Assembly (NCBI RefSeq): GCF_958979055.1
Contig: NC_084890.1
Location: 124,001 to 188,000, forward strand
DNA: 64,000 bases
DNA from: Alnus glutinosa
Lineage: Eukaryota > Streptophyta > Magnoliopsida > Fagales > Betulaceae
Direction: 5' to 3'
Shown here: positions 48,501 through 63,743 of the stretch, in pieces
Layout of the letters: each line of letters begins with the position of its first letter
Numbering within the stretch: position 1 is the stretch's first letter
Made by a program: the position numbers and the translations under genes
Notes under the pieces: model-generated
The model's database searches: none
What the model saw: only the letters and a program-made list of their open reading frames with translations
Told to the model about the DNA's origin: nothing

Positions 48501-51500
48501 GCCTAGTCACTGCGCCTTCGAGTTTTGAAGTAACCACTTTCTCTAGTTGGTTGACTGCCTTTTCTCCCACTCCTTTCTGCATGGTACACAATATAAATCA
48601 TACTCAGACACATCTATTTTGCAGAAAAATCAAGTCGGTTACAGCAGCCTATGGTGATTAAAAACTATAATGTGTTGCATCAATCCTTTGAAGGAGCAAA
48701 ATCCATCTTATAAACTAAACCTCTTTAGTGAATGCCATCAAAGCGAGATTTATAAATCATGCTCCACCAGGGACTTTAATAATATTATGATTCATAAGAA
48801 TAATTATTATCAATTACCTGCTGTCATGACTAAGCATCTTTTCTACCATATTTATTATTTGTGAGGGTTACCACATTTCCGGCAGTGATTCCATTCAAAA
48901 AGTTGGATTCCTCCAAAAAAAAAAAAAAAAAAAAAGAGAACAGAAGAGAATTGAACATTCAAATGCCAAGAAGACACTCCAACACACCCTCAAACTTTGA
49001 CAAACTTTAAAATTAGAACCTGGAATGACTCCATAATAGCTGATGATGTGGTTTTCTCCACAACCGGAGTAATTGCACGAGCTACAGCTGGTCCAACCAA
49101 AGCTATTTCCTTCTTTAAATTTTTCTCGAGCATGGCTGGCAAGTCCTTGTTCATATAATTTGTGATCAAGTTTGTTATCTGCTGCATATGGTCTTGTTCT
49201 AACTTCTCCTGCTTTGCATTTTCCTCTAGGAAATGAGCCCACAAAGCATCAGTGTTAGCCTTGACAACTTTCTCCATGCTTCGGCCCAAGGATCCCTCTA
49301 GTCTTTTACCTTCTTTGGTAACTGAGGCAGAAACGATCACATTCATCTGCTTCTGAATTTCTTTTTGCGTGCTCATTAACTATAAATATGATTAATTCAT
49401 TAGTCCAAATGCATATACTACGTTAGGAATGAGTACAAAATACTAATACAATACGAATGCTTAGAAAGCAGAAAAAAGACACACAGGAGATTTGTATTTA
49501 TATGTTTTCTGTAAAAATTAAGATGTTACATTATGTGTAATTTAATATCATAAATCTTAGAAGTATCCAGTTCGTGTGCAATAAATTGTGACATTGTTAA
49601 CTAAAAATATTTGGTACACAAAAGGAAGCGCTCAAAGTGCACATATGACAGGCCATATGCGGTACAATATCAAAATTGATATTAGGAGGTAAATAAAAGA
49701 GATATCAAAACATCAACAGGGGGAAGTTAAGGAGCTGTCTGCAATTTGCATGACAGGTCATTTGTTTTCAGGCTTCAATATAAAAAAACATAAGAAAAAC
49801 TCTAGTATTTGTTATCAAGGAACTAGGAAAACTCCAAAAAGTTATGGTACTTACAAACGAAAAATTCTGCCTAAAGACAAATTCAGGGGTGAAACTAGTT
49901 AACAGGTTAAATGCCAAAATTGGCTCAACTGATTTTATAGCAAAGCTACTGAGCCAATTTTTGTTGCCAATATTTTTAATACACACAAATAAATAATGGT
50001 CACCTAAAAGAACAAGATTAAAAAGACAAGACCAAAGCATATCTATGAATTGATGTGTAATGACCAAGGAAAACACCAGCCACATTTGTGCTATCACTCT
50101 AAAAAGACTAGTCAAATTGAAATTTTTCTAAAATCACTTATAAAGCCCAGTCACCTACTAAGGAATCCATGTGGGACTTAGCAAGAATAAGTATTTTTAT
50201 AAATCATCAATTCTATGTGGGCTACTTATATTTCCAATGTGGGATTGGAGTGTTACAATTTTCCCCTCTTAATTCTCTAATATCCTCGTTAGGGCCACGT
50301 TATGCAGTGCTCCAGTACCACATTGTGTTACTAAGTTGCTCTGATACCATTTATAATGACTCAGAGAAAGCACTAGCCATATTTGCAACATCACTCCAAA
50401 ATGACTAGTCAATTTGAATCTTATAAAGCTCAGTCTCACCTAGTAAGGAACCAATGTGGGACTTAGCACCTATACGTGTCTTTATAAATCACCCACTCTA
50501 TATGGGCTACTCATATTTTCAATGCGGAACTAGGGTGTTACATGATGTCAGTCTCCATATTGTTACCCTCATAAGAACATATCTACCTAATAATAACATA
50601 TGCGTAGAAATTTAAAGCACTCACCTGTTCAAGTATCTCCTGCATAGCCGACAACTGGGGCAAAGCAGTTTCCATATATGGGGCACCTGAATTGCTACAT
50701 GGTTCATTTGATGAATCTATGGAGTTAAAAGGACTTGGGGAAGGGGAAGATGGACCAGACACTTGAGAATTTTTCCCCTTGTGTCTTTTTCCCTTCGGAG
50801 CTGGGGCAGGAGACTGCAAAACTGGCATGAGAGTTTCTGATTCACCAACCTTTGGAGGCATATCATTCATCATATCTTGAACTTCTTCCACACAAGTGTC
50901 AGGAGGTTGGTTTGGTGCCCTAGTAACACTAACATCATTAGTTTGACATAGTCTCTCCACATTATAAGTTCCCACACAACAATCTCTGGCCATCTGAATG
51001 TTAAGATCTGAGGCCTGGGAATAGAAGGATTTTTCCTTTTTCTCCGCAACCATTATATGGGAATCTCTCTGACGGTCACCCTCATTATTTAGACTGGTTC
51101 CCTTCTCACCAATAACTTTAACCTCTACTTCAATGTTTTCTGCATCATTGTTGACAACCACATCTTGAACCTTCGTCTCTACCACATTCCCACCCTGACT
51201 AATTTGTGAATTCTCAGATGATGAACAAACTCTAGACAATAACTCTGATGGAGTTACCAGATGCGTTGGCTGTTTAAATATTATAGGAGGATTGGGAACC
51301 ATAGAAATATCACTTTGTGCAGCATTTTTGTCACCCTTCCACAAATTGTCACCCGATGGAGGCACGTCAGTCTTGTTATCTTTTGCAGAGTCCATTCTCC
51401 GGTCAGACGAATATTCAAGAGCCGGCTGGTCACTACCATGGTCAGTGAGAGGTGTATTAGTCTCATAGCTATTTAATGGACTTCTAAGACTAGATAATTT

Positions 51501-53802
51501 GCGAGTTAATCTTCGACTCAAAGGAAGTGGAGGCAATGCCGTGTGAAAATTTTCAGCGCCACTGTGAGAAGGCAAATCACCTGGCATTGTTTCCACACGA
51601 GAGATTGTAGCTTCCTGCAAGGTAGTAGCCTCAGAAGAAGCCACATGACAGTTGACTACGGTGGCAATTTCAGAGCTGCTCGAAAGAATAGATGGTATAG
51701 GAGGTGCATTAACTACAGGCATCTCAGTGGGTTTACTTCCCTGAGGTGGTTCACAAGTAGCAGAACTATCAGAAGCATCAAAAGCACGAGAAATATTGGA
51801 GTCTGATTTCTCTGACTCCATGTTGTCCAGGGGTGGTGGCAGGCACTGAGATAGGTCCAGCGCATATTGCTGAATGGCTTGTGTTTGGACACAATAGACC
51901 TGTACAATATGTTCTCCATCTGGTAAATTGTCACTAGTTCCAGTCAAACTCAAAATAGGCATTGTGACTGTAAACTCAGCAATGTAATCCATGCGAGTAG
52001 CTGCTGGATTAGGTCCATAGTCTAGGTGTATGGCATATATAGCATTCTTCTTGGCATTTGCAAGTAGAAATAGGCCTGCACGGGGCAAGGCTACAACTTG
52101 ATTAAAGAATGCATCCTCGATCTTGGGTTCAGAAGAACTCTTTATATCTAAAGTCTGAGTACACTGCCATGATTCAGCATCACTCGGCAACAGCCAACCT
52201 TCCTCCCTTGCAGAGGCCCATATTTTCATTTCCCGATTAAGTGGCCCCTAAAGAAAAAGAAGGAAACAACAGATATACAGATGATTATTTGTGAACTGCT
52301 AAATTGATCTCCATCACCAGACTAACCAGAAGTGAATACCAAAGAAGCCACATAACAAACTATTCTAAAAACACCCCTGAAGTCTGGCATGAAAGTTCAC
52401 CATGTTTTACATAAGAAAGAATAGGAGCATATACCGCAGTGATAAGAACAATGTGATTGGGATGGTGAGGGGCAGTCAAGAATGTCACAGAATTAACAGG
52501 ATGGCCATCATGTGGTTTCAATACTGCAAGCGGTAATGCCTTACGGTCTTCCCAAATCTTCACCTGTTGCAGAAGAGTGGTTGACAAGTAAACAATAAAC
52601 AAATGAAATTCCAAGGCCACATACACTAACAATTCCCAATACCAAACTAATTGACTCATGAATCACATCAGACTTTTTGGCTCCATGAAGTGGTATACAG
52701 TAGCACAAAAATTCCACAACCACCGGAAAATGCCTGTTTATTATTTTAATAGGTTGTCACATGCTGAAAAGACCACCAAGAGTGGGCCAAGTGCTCAATT
52801 CGTATTTCCCACTTCTTTGCCGTCCCATTACCACCTTTCTTTCTTTCTTTCTTTCTTTCTCTCTCTCTCTTTTTTTTTTCTTTTTTTCTGAATAAGTAAT
52901 GGAGGTGCACCATTCAATGTCACGTGAGGGAATACCCCTCTGAAAATCACATAAAGGGTGCCGAAAATATCATTGTATCAACATATTTGCCATACAATGT
53001 TATGACAACCATACTGTTTGACCTAAACATTCAATGCACAGTGGTGTATATTTCTTTATGGAAGGCACCAGCATAAGAAAGATAAAACTGGAAGACGACA
53101 AAGCCAACCGGAAGAGAATACAGACCATGCCATCCATCGATGCTGAAGCTAAACGGCTGGTCATCCATTGGCACATTGACAATTCAGTAACATCACGATC
53201 ATGTTTACCAACCAATTGGACCCCATCAATTAGATTATCAATGTGGCATTTAAGAGGTTCCTCTGCCAAAAATACTTCGCCCTTTCCAACTTTTGTGGTG
53301 TCAATTCTAAGGATACGGTTTCCAATTGCAACCATCAAAATTTCCTGTAAAGAAATCCTTGTTGTTCAACTACAAAGATACACACAACTAACAACCAAGG
53401 AAAATAAGCCAAAAATGCACAATGTACTAAAATGAAAAACAAATTAGAGGATAACTTATTTGATAACACAAATTACAAATTCCTTATTACTTGCTTGTGA
53501 GGATGCCAACACACTCGTGGTTGGATTGATTCCCCCATTCCTTCTATCTGAATGGCAAGACCAATTTTGCCTGTAATTTGAGGTTTGTCTTCCTCATCTG
53601 GACCCTCATTGATCTTCCATATGAAAACCCGTCCATCAACACTAGCACTGCAGAAAAAGGAAATTAGAACTTTCCAGTAAAAAACTAATGAAAAAAAGAC
53701 AACTGAAAATTTTGGACAAAGATCTACCTAGCCAAAAGGTGAACATCCTCAGCGAAGAAAGCCATATCGGTTACTCTCTGCATAAGATGTACAAATATAA
53801 TA

Positions 53803-53883
<81 letters not shown>

Positions 53884-55128
53884 AAAAATGAATGAATATT
53901 CATTGTGCATCAATAATATATACATAACACGTCAACGAATGATCTTTAATATGTTTCGAAGAACCAGATACACAGTATATGATACTTATACAGCAGTTGG
54001 TCATTGAATATTCATGGAAAAGCAGTTCATAATATAAGGCGAGTCGCCAAAGGAAATGATCAGATTATCAGAGCATCTCACAGGAAATGCCACTTAATTC
54101 CTTTACTTGAGATGTGAAAACCGGGTTTGCTTTAAAAAAAGAAAAGAGAGGAACATTTCTACTAAAATGCAGACTCAGAAGTCCTGTCTGTTACCAACGC
54201 TCGGCAGTTCTGATACCATGAACCAAACGATTCTGAATTTCAATATCATTAAAGCAAATGATGAGAATTGACATAGCACTAATTTTTATTTTTTTTATTT
54301 TTTTTGACATAGCACTAATTATTCAAACTAACAAAAAGTGGGACAAAATTAGTCCAGTCTATATGATAAGAAGCACAACTATAGAGGTGGTAGTGGAAGA
54401 CAACGAACCTGGGTGTGGCCACGAAGCAAAGATCTTAAGGCAGTGTTAATGTTAAGAACGCGGATATTACCCATCTTGAGGCCATAGCATATGTAAGATC
54501 TATTAACGGCAATCTGACGGCCAAGAACGAGGTCGGGATCGGAGGCGTACTTGGTGATGGGAGTGACCTCAAGCTGGGGCTGCGCCTCACCTTGCAAGCG
54601 AACATCGATGTCGTAAAGAACGCGGTGGCCGATCAAATGGCGTCCCTTGGGGAGCTTGGTACTGAGCAGCCTGGTGGGAGGAGGCGCGGAGGGGGTGGTT
54701 GAAGTGGCGGAAGTGGAAGTGGAAGATGATGATGGCAATGAAGATGGTGAAGAGAAGAGCATATGGGGCTGTGGGGAGGGGGGGTTCTGGGTGGTCAAGA
54801 GTGCCATCAAACGTGCACTGGCGGGAAGAAGCTGGTGCTGGTGCGGGTGCTGAGGCTGGTAATGGTCAAGTGGGGATGGTGGATGGGGGAGGAAGGTGGG
54901 GTGGAATGAATAAGAAGGGCCTGTGGGGGGAGGATAAGAAGATGAAGGCATGGGAAAGGGAGGAGATAAAGAAGGAATAGTACTGGGAGTAGGGAAGGAG
55001 GGGGAGGAATTCAGATTGCCAAGAGGAGGAGGATTGGGTGAAGGTTTGAACAGCTTTGGCACATCAATTAGTGCTCCTTGCTGCTGTTGATTTTGGTTTT
55101 GCAGATTTGGGTTTCCGGGGAAAGCCAT
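44669..55128 (-). CDS. VCS: VARICOSE / EDC4 decapping scaffold protein
   Basis: Twelve exons: 54409-55128, 53728-53777, 53491-53647, 53126-53344, 52435-52563, 50625-52247, 49020-49379, 48457-48576, 47396-47566, 46264-46428, 46041-46166 and 44669-44977. All join in frame at GT-AG borders to 1,382 residues, close to the 1,344 of Arabidopsis VCS. VCS is the EDC4-type scaffold that joins DCP1 and DCP2 in cytoplasmic mRNA decapping (processing bodies). The N-end is Pro/Ser/Gln-rich (about 1-145). WD40-type repeats follow (about 165-500; boxes [24 protein letters not shown] and KIWEDRKA). A Ser-rich linker fills exon 6. A helical C-terminal domain starts near 967 ([45 protein letters not shown]). 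A TRIM element lies in intron 6 and a long GA run in intron 2. The start is preceded by CTT repeats in the leader. Confidence 0.94.
50056..50542 (-). mobile_element. TRIM-type retrotransposon in VARICOSE intron 6, complete ends
   Basis: A 487-bp element with two direct repeats, 50056-50257 and 50352-50542, both with a TGTTACA right end as written on the plus strand. Read on the minus strand each starts TGTAACA. Beside the upstream LTR is TGGTATCAGAGC (50340-50351 reversed), a classic initiator-Met tRNA primer-binding site. A purine tract (AAGAGGGGAAAA) precedes the downstream LTR. Exact 5-bp target duplications TGATG flank it (50051-50055 and 50543-50547). The internal part is only about 94 bp and has no coding region, which defines the TRIM class. 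The LTRs differ at many sites and a few gaps by eye, so the insertion looks old. Confidence 0.85.
53803..53878. repeat. (GA)n microsatellite, about 76 bp, in VARICOSE intron 1
   Basis: A near-perfect GA run (CT on the coding strand) lies in the intron between exons 1 and 2, starting about 25 bp upstream of the exon 2 acceptor. It probably acts as, or extends, the polypyrimidine tract. Confidence 0.9.
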
Positions 55129-56213
55129 GATCCGCTGATTAAGATTGGTTCTTCTTTTCTTCTTCTTCTTCTTCTTCTTCTTCTTCTTCTTCCTTTTCTT
55201 TTCTGGGGCATCTAAGATGATCTATATCGATAGAGAATCCCAAAACACCGTCTGTTGATCGTCATTTTCGTCTACTCCCGATGACCAGAGACTCGACGAT
55301 GAGTCCATGAAACAAATTATTTTTAAACTCCGAGCTACTGTACAGACTTCTTTTGCAGGCGATAGCGAGTGAAGTAGAGCACTAAGTAACATTTTTATTT
55401 TTTTATTTTTTATTTTTTTATCCATTTACTGCTTTAATAATGGATTAAAAATATAGCGTAGTGAAATTCATCATTCATCCATCACTTGATTCACTTCTCT
55501 TCCCATTTTCTCACCATCTTCTGCTTCTGTAACTCGAGGAGAAGGACATGCTAATTTTTTAGCCAAAGGACTGTTTTCAGACGACACGAGCTGAATTTCG
55601 TTAGAAAAATGCTCATTCTACAATTCTTTAACTCCTTCAATACGTGTCAGCGGGTGTTAAAAAAAAAAATTAGTTGGTTAATATAACTCCAATTATATGC
55701 TGACGCGTGTTACCCATTTTGTCTTCCAAAGACGAAACATGATATCAAATATTACGGAAGACATTTTCCAAAATCAATCGATTACGATACGACAAGGCCA
55801 TCAAACAAAAAACACTGGCTGCTAAATAAGAGTAGGCGTAAAAGCAAACAACATACAATAATATATAGATAGATGATAGATCCTCAGAAATGAAGAAGAG
55901 TGCTCACTACTTGCATTTTCACAATTTGCAATCCTCTTCAACACAACTATTGACGAATTAAACAACTGTTGGATTTACAATCAAATGCACAAGACATCAT
56001 AAAGGATTATACAAACATCTCATATTTTGAATAATGAACATGGGCGTATTATATAACAAGTCTGGAAAGAAGGAAAGAAGTCTAGTATCAGACCCATAAA
56101 AATAGGAAAAGAAAAAAAAAAAAAAAAAAAAAAGGTAAAAAGGAAAGCATGAGTGAGACAGCAGGAGAAAAGTAGACAGATTGTTTTCAATTTAGCGAGT
56201 GAGATCTCAAACT
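55129..56213. other. Intergenic between VARICOSE and RABB1
   Basis: Contains the VARICOSE leader with a (CTT)n run (55158-55190), its promoter, and on the right the 3' untranslated region of the RABB1 gene. No coding region is supported. Confidence 0.6.
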
Positions 56214-58534
<2,321 letters not shown>

Positions 58535-58650
58535 CTCTCACTATCTTCCCGCGCGCTCAGCACAGAGATATTAGATCGCTCCTACTCCTATCTTCAATAA
58601 ATCGCTAAAAGTTTTGGAAAAAGGTTGTGTTTTAATTTTTGAATTTACAC

Positions 58651-58655
<5 letters not shown>

Positions 58656-58700
<45 letters not shown>
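58656..58700. repeat. (TA)n microsatellite upstream of RABB1
   Basis: Simple TA run about 120-165 bp 5' of the RABB1 start codon, in its leader or promoter. Confidence 0.9.
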
Positions 58701-58703
<3 letters not shown>

Positions 58704-59651
58704 CGGAGAAGGAAAAAGAAAAAAGCACGGAGAGAGAAGCGAACCCGACAGAGAAGAAACAAAGAAAGGAAATTCCAGCGAGGCAAACGCGTCCCACTTG
58801 TTGTCGTATATTCTTCAATCACCTCCGTCCATCCCTTCTTGCTGTCATCTCCTCGTTCATTCTTCTACCCCCCGCCACATTATGGGCCGTACCTGCTTTC
58901 CATAAGCCCAATATTTAGAAGGACAAAGTTTTCTATCAATTGGGTCATTGGGTGTGAGGGACATTTTTAATAAATAAATTGATTTATTATTTTCTCAAAC
59001 CAGTTTAGAAGAAAATAAATAAATAAAAAAACTAAGCGGTTATACAACTACTTGCTGAGTTGTTGGGAGAGTTTTATTTCTTTATTTTTTATTTTTTTAT
59101 TTATTTTTTTGAGTTGTTGGAGAGTTATTTGTGATTGAATGAACAAAATTGAGAAGGATTTTACCACCCCAAGAACGAGTCGTTAGAACAAGAACAATAC
59201 TACAATGCTCTCTGCCACTATCCATGGTGGATCTTCTCAATGCTTTACTGCTGCTTATTACACAAAGTAATCTAAAAAGTCCAAATGGAGATTAGTGGGT
59301 TCTATCTCCAATGGTGTTTTTCTTTTTTCTTTTTTATTCTCTTGTAAGAAATTTACGAGAGATAAGATTGCGGATTCAGAACTCACCTTCTATATATATA
59401 TATATATATATAAATGCACCTCACAAAATGGGTAATGATTGTTAAAATTGCAGAAATTGCCTGTGCCTGCTGATCGAAATTGCAGAAACTCGCTAGCCGC
59501 TACTGTCTGCTCATGTGAATGTCAGAATTCTGTCCCAATTCCCAATTTCGTTTCTGAATTCTTTCACTTTATTATTATTATTATGTGAAAGAATATATGA
59601 TTTCTGTATCACGGCACAAAGGTGAGATCTGGCTAAAAAAAAATGAAGGCC
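58701..59651. other. Intergenic between RABB1 and the raffinose-synthase family gene
   Basis: RABB1 promoter on the left and the 3' flank of the next minus-strand gene on the right. A TA run lies near 59393-59413. No gene is supported. Confidence 0.55.
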
Positions 59652-62600
59652 TCAATAACATATAACAATGTCCCAAGAACTAGTTGTGTGATGAAGTACT
59701 ATTTTCAAAAGATTGTCTTCGTCTCTGAACTCAAATCCCTCAACTTTAGAGTTTACCAAACATGACTTGGGCTTGGTGCTGGAGTATGCTCCGAATTCAC
59801 CTGCTCCTCTCCCCTTCACATGTATTTCACAACTGGAAGAGTCGCTAAAGAAGTCAATTGCATCAACAGCTCCACCAGAGTTATACATATTCATTAACCC
59901 AATTGCTGCAAACTGAATCTTCTGATTGTAGACCTGCACAATATCCAAAAAAAAAAAAAAAAAAAAAAAAAAGAATTCGGTTTAAGTGTCTCACATGATT
60001 TAAATTAAATCTTAACCATTAGTATTATGTATATAAGCTTTTGAGCACCCTCCCATTCCAAGCCGGTTTTTAAGAATGAATTCTACTTGAAATTTGTATG
60101 ATTTGGTAATAGAATCAGCCCTTGCATTGAGTATGTGATCGAATGACTTGTAGCTTTGTGGTCGATTCATGGAAGAAGTGACTTATAAGATAGATTGATA
60201 ATATGTATAAACATAGTGTTAAGTACTTAAGTTATTAAAAAATTGATAAATGAGTAGAGTTTTCAATAGAGAAATAGCTACTATCGGGTCAATGTCAATA
60301 ATGAGCCGCTGTGGACGTCGACTATGGAGAATAGTGGTATGTTATGATTCTAAGTGTTCTACATAATTTAAATACAATCTAACCAATGACAGAGAGAGGG
60401 GAGGGCTGGTGGGGGGCCATGACCCCCCCTCAACTTTTGAGGAAAAAAAAATTAATTAAGGTAAAAAAAAAATAATAATTAAGGTTTTTTTTTTTTTTTT
60501 TGGCCTATTTTGGCCCCTAGCAAGAAATTTTTTTGGTCCCTTGATCCCTTCCCTTTTATTATTTCTTGAACTGGTTTGATCTCATTCGGAACGATAGCTT
60601 TATGGTCAAAACTTTTTCCTTTAATATTTCACGGGTAGCAACAGACATATTTGAGAAGGTAACAATGGAAGGAGCTTTAAAAAATTGTAGATGCTTTGTT
60701 TAAAGTAAATGAAAAGAGTTTAGTAAAGCAGTGCATTGAAAGAAGACAGGTGTGGATTTGAAGAGTCACACGCCTTACAAAACTCGATTTCCTATGGATA
60801 TATGGCAAAAATAACGTAAAATAGACAAAAATAGCTAGATGGCATTAGAAAAGTTAAGAAGATATGCATTTCATTTGTTTTGTGTTGCATTTAACAGAAT
60901 TTGTTTTTGTGTAGAATATAGTGTGTTTTGTATAACAGTTAGTGGACTATTGTGTTAGTTAGAGTAGACTGTTCTAACAAAATGAGCAAGAGAATATTAG
61001 CTTTAAGAGCTATATCATTCAGAACTTCAGATAAAGCTTTGCGAGAAGGCCGAGAAGCATACAATTCATCCAACTAAAATTTTTCAGAACAGAAACTAAG
61101 ACCTTTTTTATTTTTATTTTTTATTTTTCATTTTCTGAATCTTTGGACAACTGTTTTCTATTACTTTTTTTTTTTTTTCAAAAACTTTTTTCACTTTTGC
61201 TTATTGATTTTTAATTTGAAAAGAATAGTAAAAATATCAAAACTGGATTATGTTTAATTTATTTAAAATTTGCCTTTATACTTTAACTTCTACTTAAGGA
61301 AAAAAAAAAATTATTTGGCCCTTCCCATTAAAATGTCAAGCTCCATCCCTGAATCTAACTATGAGTATTTAGACACCCTTCATAAATTATATTTATTGTT
61401 TGAGCCCAGCAAGAGAAGCCGAACCTTAATAGGAGACACTGTAAAGACATCACATTGCAGTACTTTCAATGTGACGTTAAACTTTTCTCCCTTTGGTAAT
61501 CGCAGCAGAGACCCTGAAATTGTAACGGACACGTATGTTTTGAAATCTCATATCTTAGGAAGCTGAGAATTGCTTATGCTGTATGTATTCAAATGAAAAT
61601 ACCTGTGCTGAAGGCAAATACCGCACAATCTCCGGTCCACAGCTTCCCAGAAACTTCTTCAAAATACTCAATATCTGCAGGAGAGACTGGCCCAGATAGC
61701 TCGGAGCTAGGATCTTCTCGAGTATTATTTTCCAGCAAAGGCCAGCTTCCTGCTCCTTGGCAGTTGAAGACGCCTAAAACTCCAGTGCATTTGTTCAAAT
61801 TCCAGATCTTCAGAAGACTATGATAAATCCAATGAAAGCTGGTCAGGAAAAATGATCTATACTAATACTTCTCACATTTTATGCAACTTAGGAGGAAGGT
61901 AAATACCTCTTCCCGTCCATAACTGGGTCGGTGAATAAACAATCACTTGTTGGCCTCCCGGGAAATTTAGCTCTGAGCACTGACCCATCAGGAAGTACCA
62001 GCCTTTTAAGTACCTTGAAATCATGCTGGCCAGGCTTGTCGCTGTTATCAATTTTGTTATGTATTAGATTCGTTATTGCTAAACCATTTCACAGGAAAAA
62101 CAATGATAAAAAAAATATATATATATACTTCACTTCCATAGTTCCATGTGTACATCAATATACAGAGGAGTTCATATGGAGGTGCTCTGTATACATCAAT
62201 AATCTTCTGTATCTCCATGGTAAGATTTCTTACCTAACATAGACTCCGCATCCTCCCACAGCTCTTGCAGCTGCATGAAACTCAGCTGCTTCGTGACGGC
62301 TCTGACAGTTTTTTAACAATTCAATTTAAACTGGACAAATAAAGTAGCAAAAAATTTAAATGCTGAGTAGGCGATGCCATACATAGAACATGTCCCAATC
62401 TGGCACAAAAACTTCACCAAGAAAAATGCTGTTGAAAGCCACGGCAGCTATGTGTAGTGTTTGTGTTGTTGGGTTGCTTGGGTAGTAGTCATCGGATGCT
62501 CGTGTAATAGCACTTCTTTTTGAACTGCATTAGCAAATGAATTAGCTAGAGAGGAATCCTTTGAAACAGGCCTATCAACTGATTTGCCTAGTCCCTCTTA

Positions 62601-63743
62601 TGTGGTCCATGCATTTTGCAATTCATGAAGCTCAAATCTGTGTATGCATTTTTCAGAGTTCATATTTGATTTGTTAGAAAAGACAAATATTGGCAGGACA
62701 TTTTAGTGCAATAGTTATATACTGGTAAATGGAGTCCGTGCTCTGACCCATGCAGCAGATAATGCTGTTGTCTTGGAAGTTGGCTGCTATAGACTCCTCA
62801 AGTGCCTGTTGGAACTGTCTAGTAAGAGAAACTCGACCTCCTAGACCATTTGAAATAGTTTCCAGTATGTTCTGCACATCAACCTTAACCCCATCCACAT
62901 CCTGTGAAACAAGATATTTGTGTAGATCATCATAAAACTGACTTATCTTAGCAGGATCTATTGTACCGATTCCATACTTCTCCATACAATCCATAGATAA
63001 ATCCCTCATGTTTGCCAAATTCCCAGGAGACTGTATTGGATATCTTAGTTTTGGATTATACGTTTTGGTTCCTAAAGCATTTGGAAGAAGCCCTCCCCAG
63101 TATCCCAAAAGGGCATGCCATACATAGACGAACCTGAGAATTTCAAAAGAAGATAATGAAGATGAAGTATCCAGAAGATAGAAATGAAGAGAAGAAATTA
63201 AGATACTTGGCGGGAAGGAAATTGAATATTGACACCAAATTGGTAGTTTTAGTATGTGTGTAGGAGAGTTGAGTATGAACTAGGCTGCAACATCCTTAAT
63301 GCTACAATCCTTGGTTCTCTATGATTTCCATTGCAAATTTTATTTTATTTTTTTCTTTTTAAAAGGAAGTTTTGGAACCTTACTTCAGGCCAAAATTCCT
63401 CTTAATATCTGAAACAAAATCCTTTAGACCAATTGGTGCCTCACTTTGAGCCTCATTTGCTGTTCTCCGAAACTTATTATTTTCTTCAATGCTGCCTAAT
63501 CTCCCACCAAACCTGTTGGAGGAAAGCAGAAGTCAATATGCACACTATCTTGAAGAAGTGAAATATGGATTAACTTACTGTGGCCATTCAACATATAAAC
63601 TCTATCGTGCACAAGTGTAATATGGATTAACTTACTGTGACCCTTCAACATATGGCTCCCCTTCTTTTTGGAATTCATTAGTTGTATCTTGCCAACCATC
63701 ATCTATTATCAAAAATCTTGCTGGAGTGCCTCCCTCGGATAGA
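59652..63743 (-). CDS. Raffinose synthase / seed imbibition family protein (GH36), 5' part missing
   Basis: Nine exons are visible: 63636-63743, 63384-63512, 62723-63133, 62383-62524, 62234-62301, 61907-62041, 61603-61817, 61425-61513 and 59652-59933. They join in frame to about 525 C-terminal residues. The N-terminal third lies beyond the right edge. The family contains raffinose synthases (galactinol-sucrose galactosyltransferases) and alkaline alpha-galactosidases, and which activity applies cannot be decided from sequence. GH36 landmarks are intact: [10 protein letters not shown], the nucleophile Asp in DGVKVDVQ, the acid/base Asp in RASDDYYP, and PDWDMFYS. The C-terminal boxes [17 protein letters not shown] and [13 protein letters not shown] are also present. 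Together they are closest to the RS1/RS2 (SIP-like) branch. The last intron holds a hAT-type insertion. Confidence 0.88.
60384..61351. mobile_element. hAT-type non-autonomous element in the last intron of the raffinose-synthase gene
   Basis: A 968-bp insertion flanked by the exact 8-bp repeat AATCTAAC (60376-60383 and 61352-61359). The right end, reverse complemented, starts CAGGGATGGAGC. The left end holds GGGAGGGCTGGTGGGGGGCC, a degraded form of the same G-rich terminal type. Inner A/T runs and GGCCCC motifs sit close to both ends. No transposase is seen. The 8-bp duplication supports hAT. Confidence 0.62.

Noticed and set aside
54647-54980. Plus-strand frames rich in Gly, Val, Glu and Lys
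   Set aside because: They are antisense to the Pro/Ser-rich first exon of VARICOSE.
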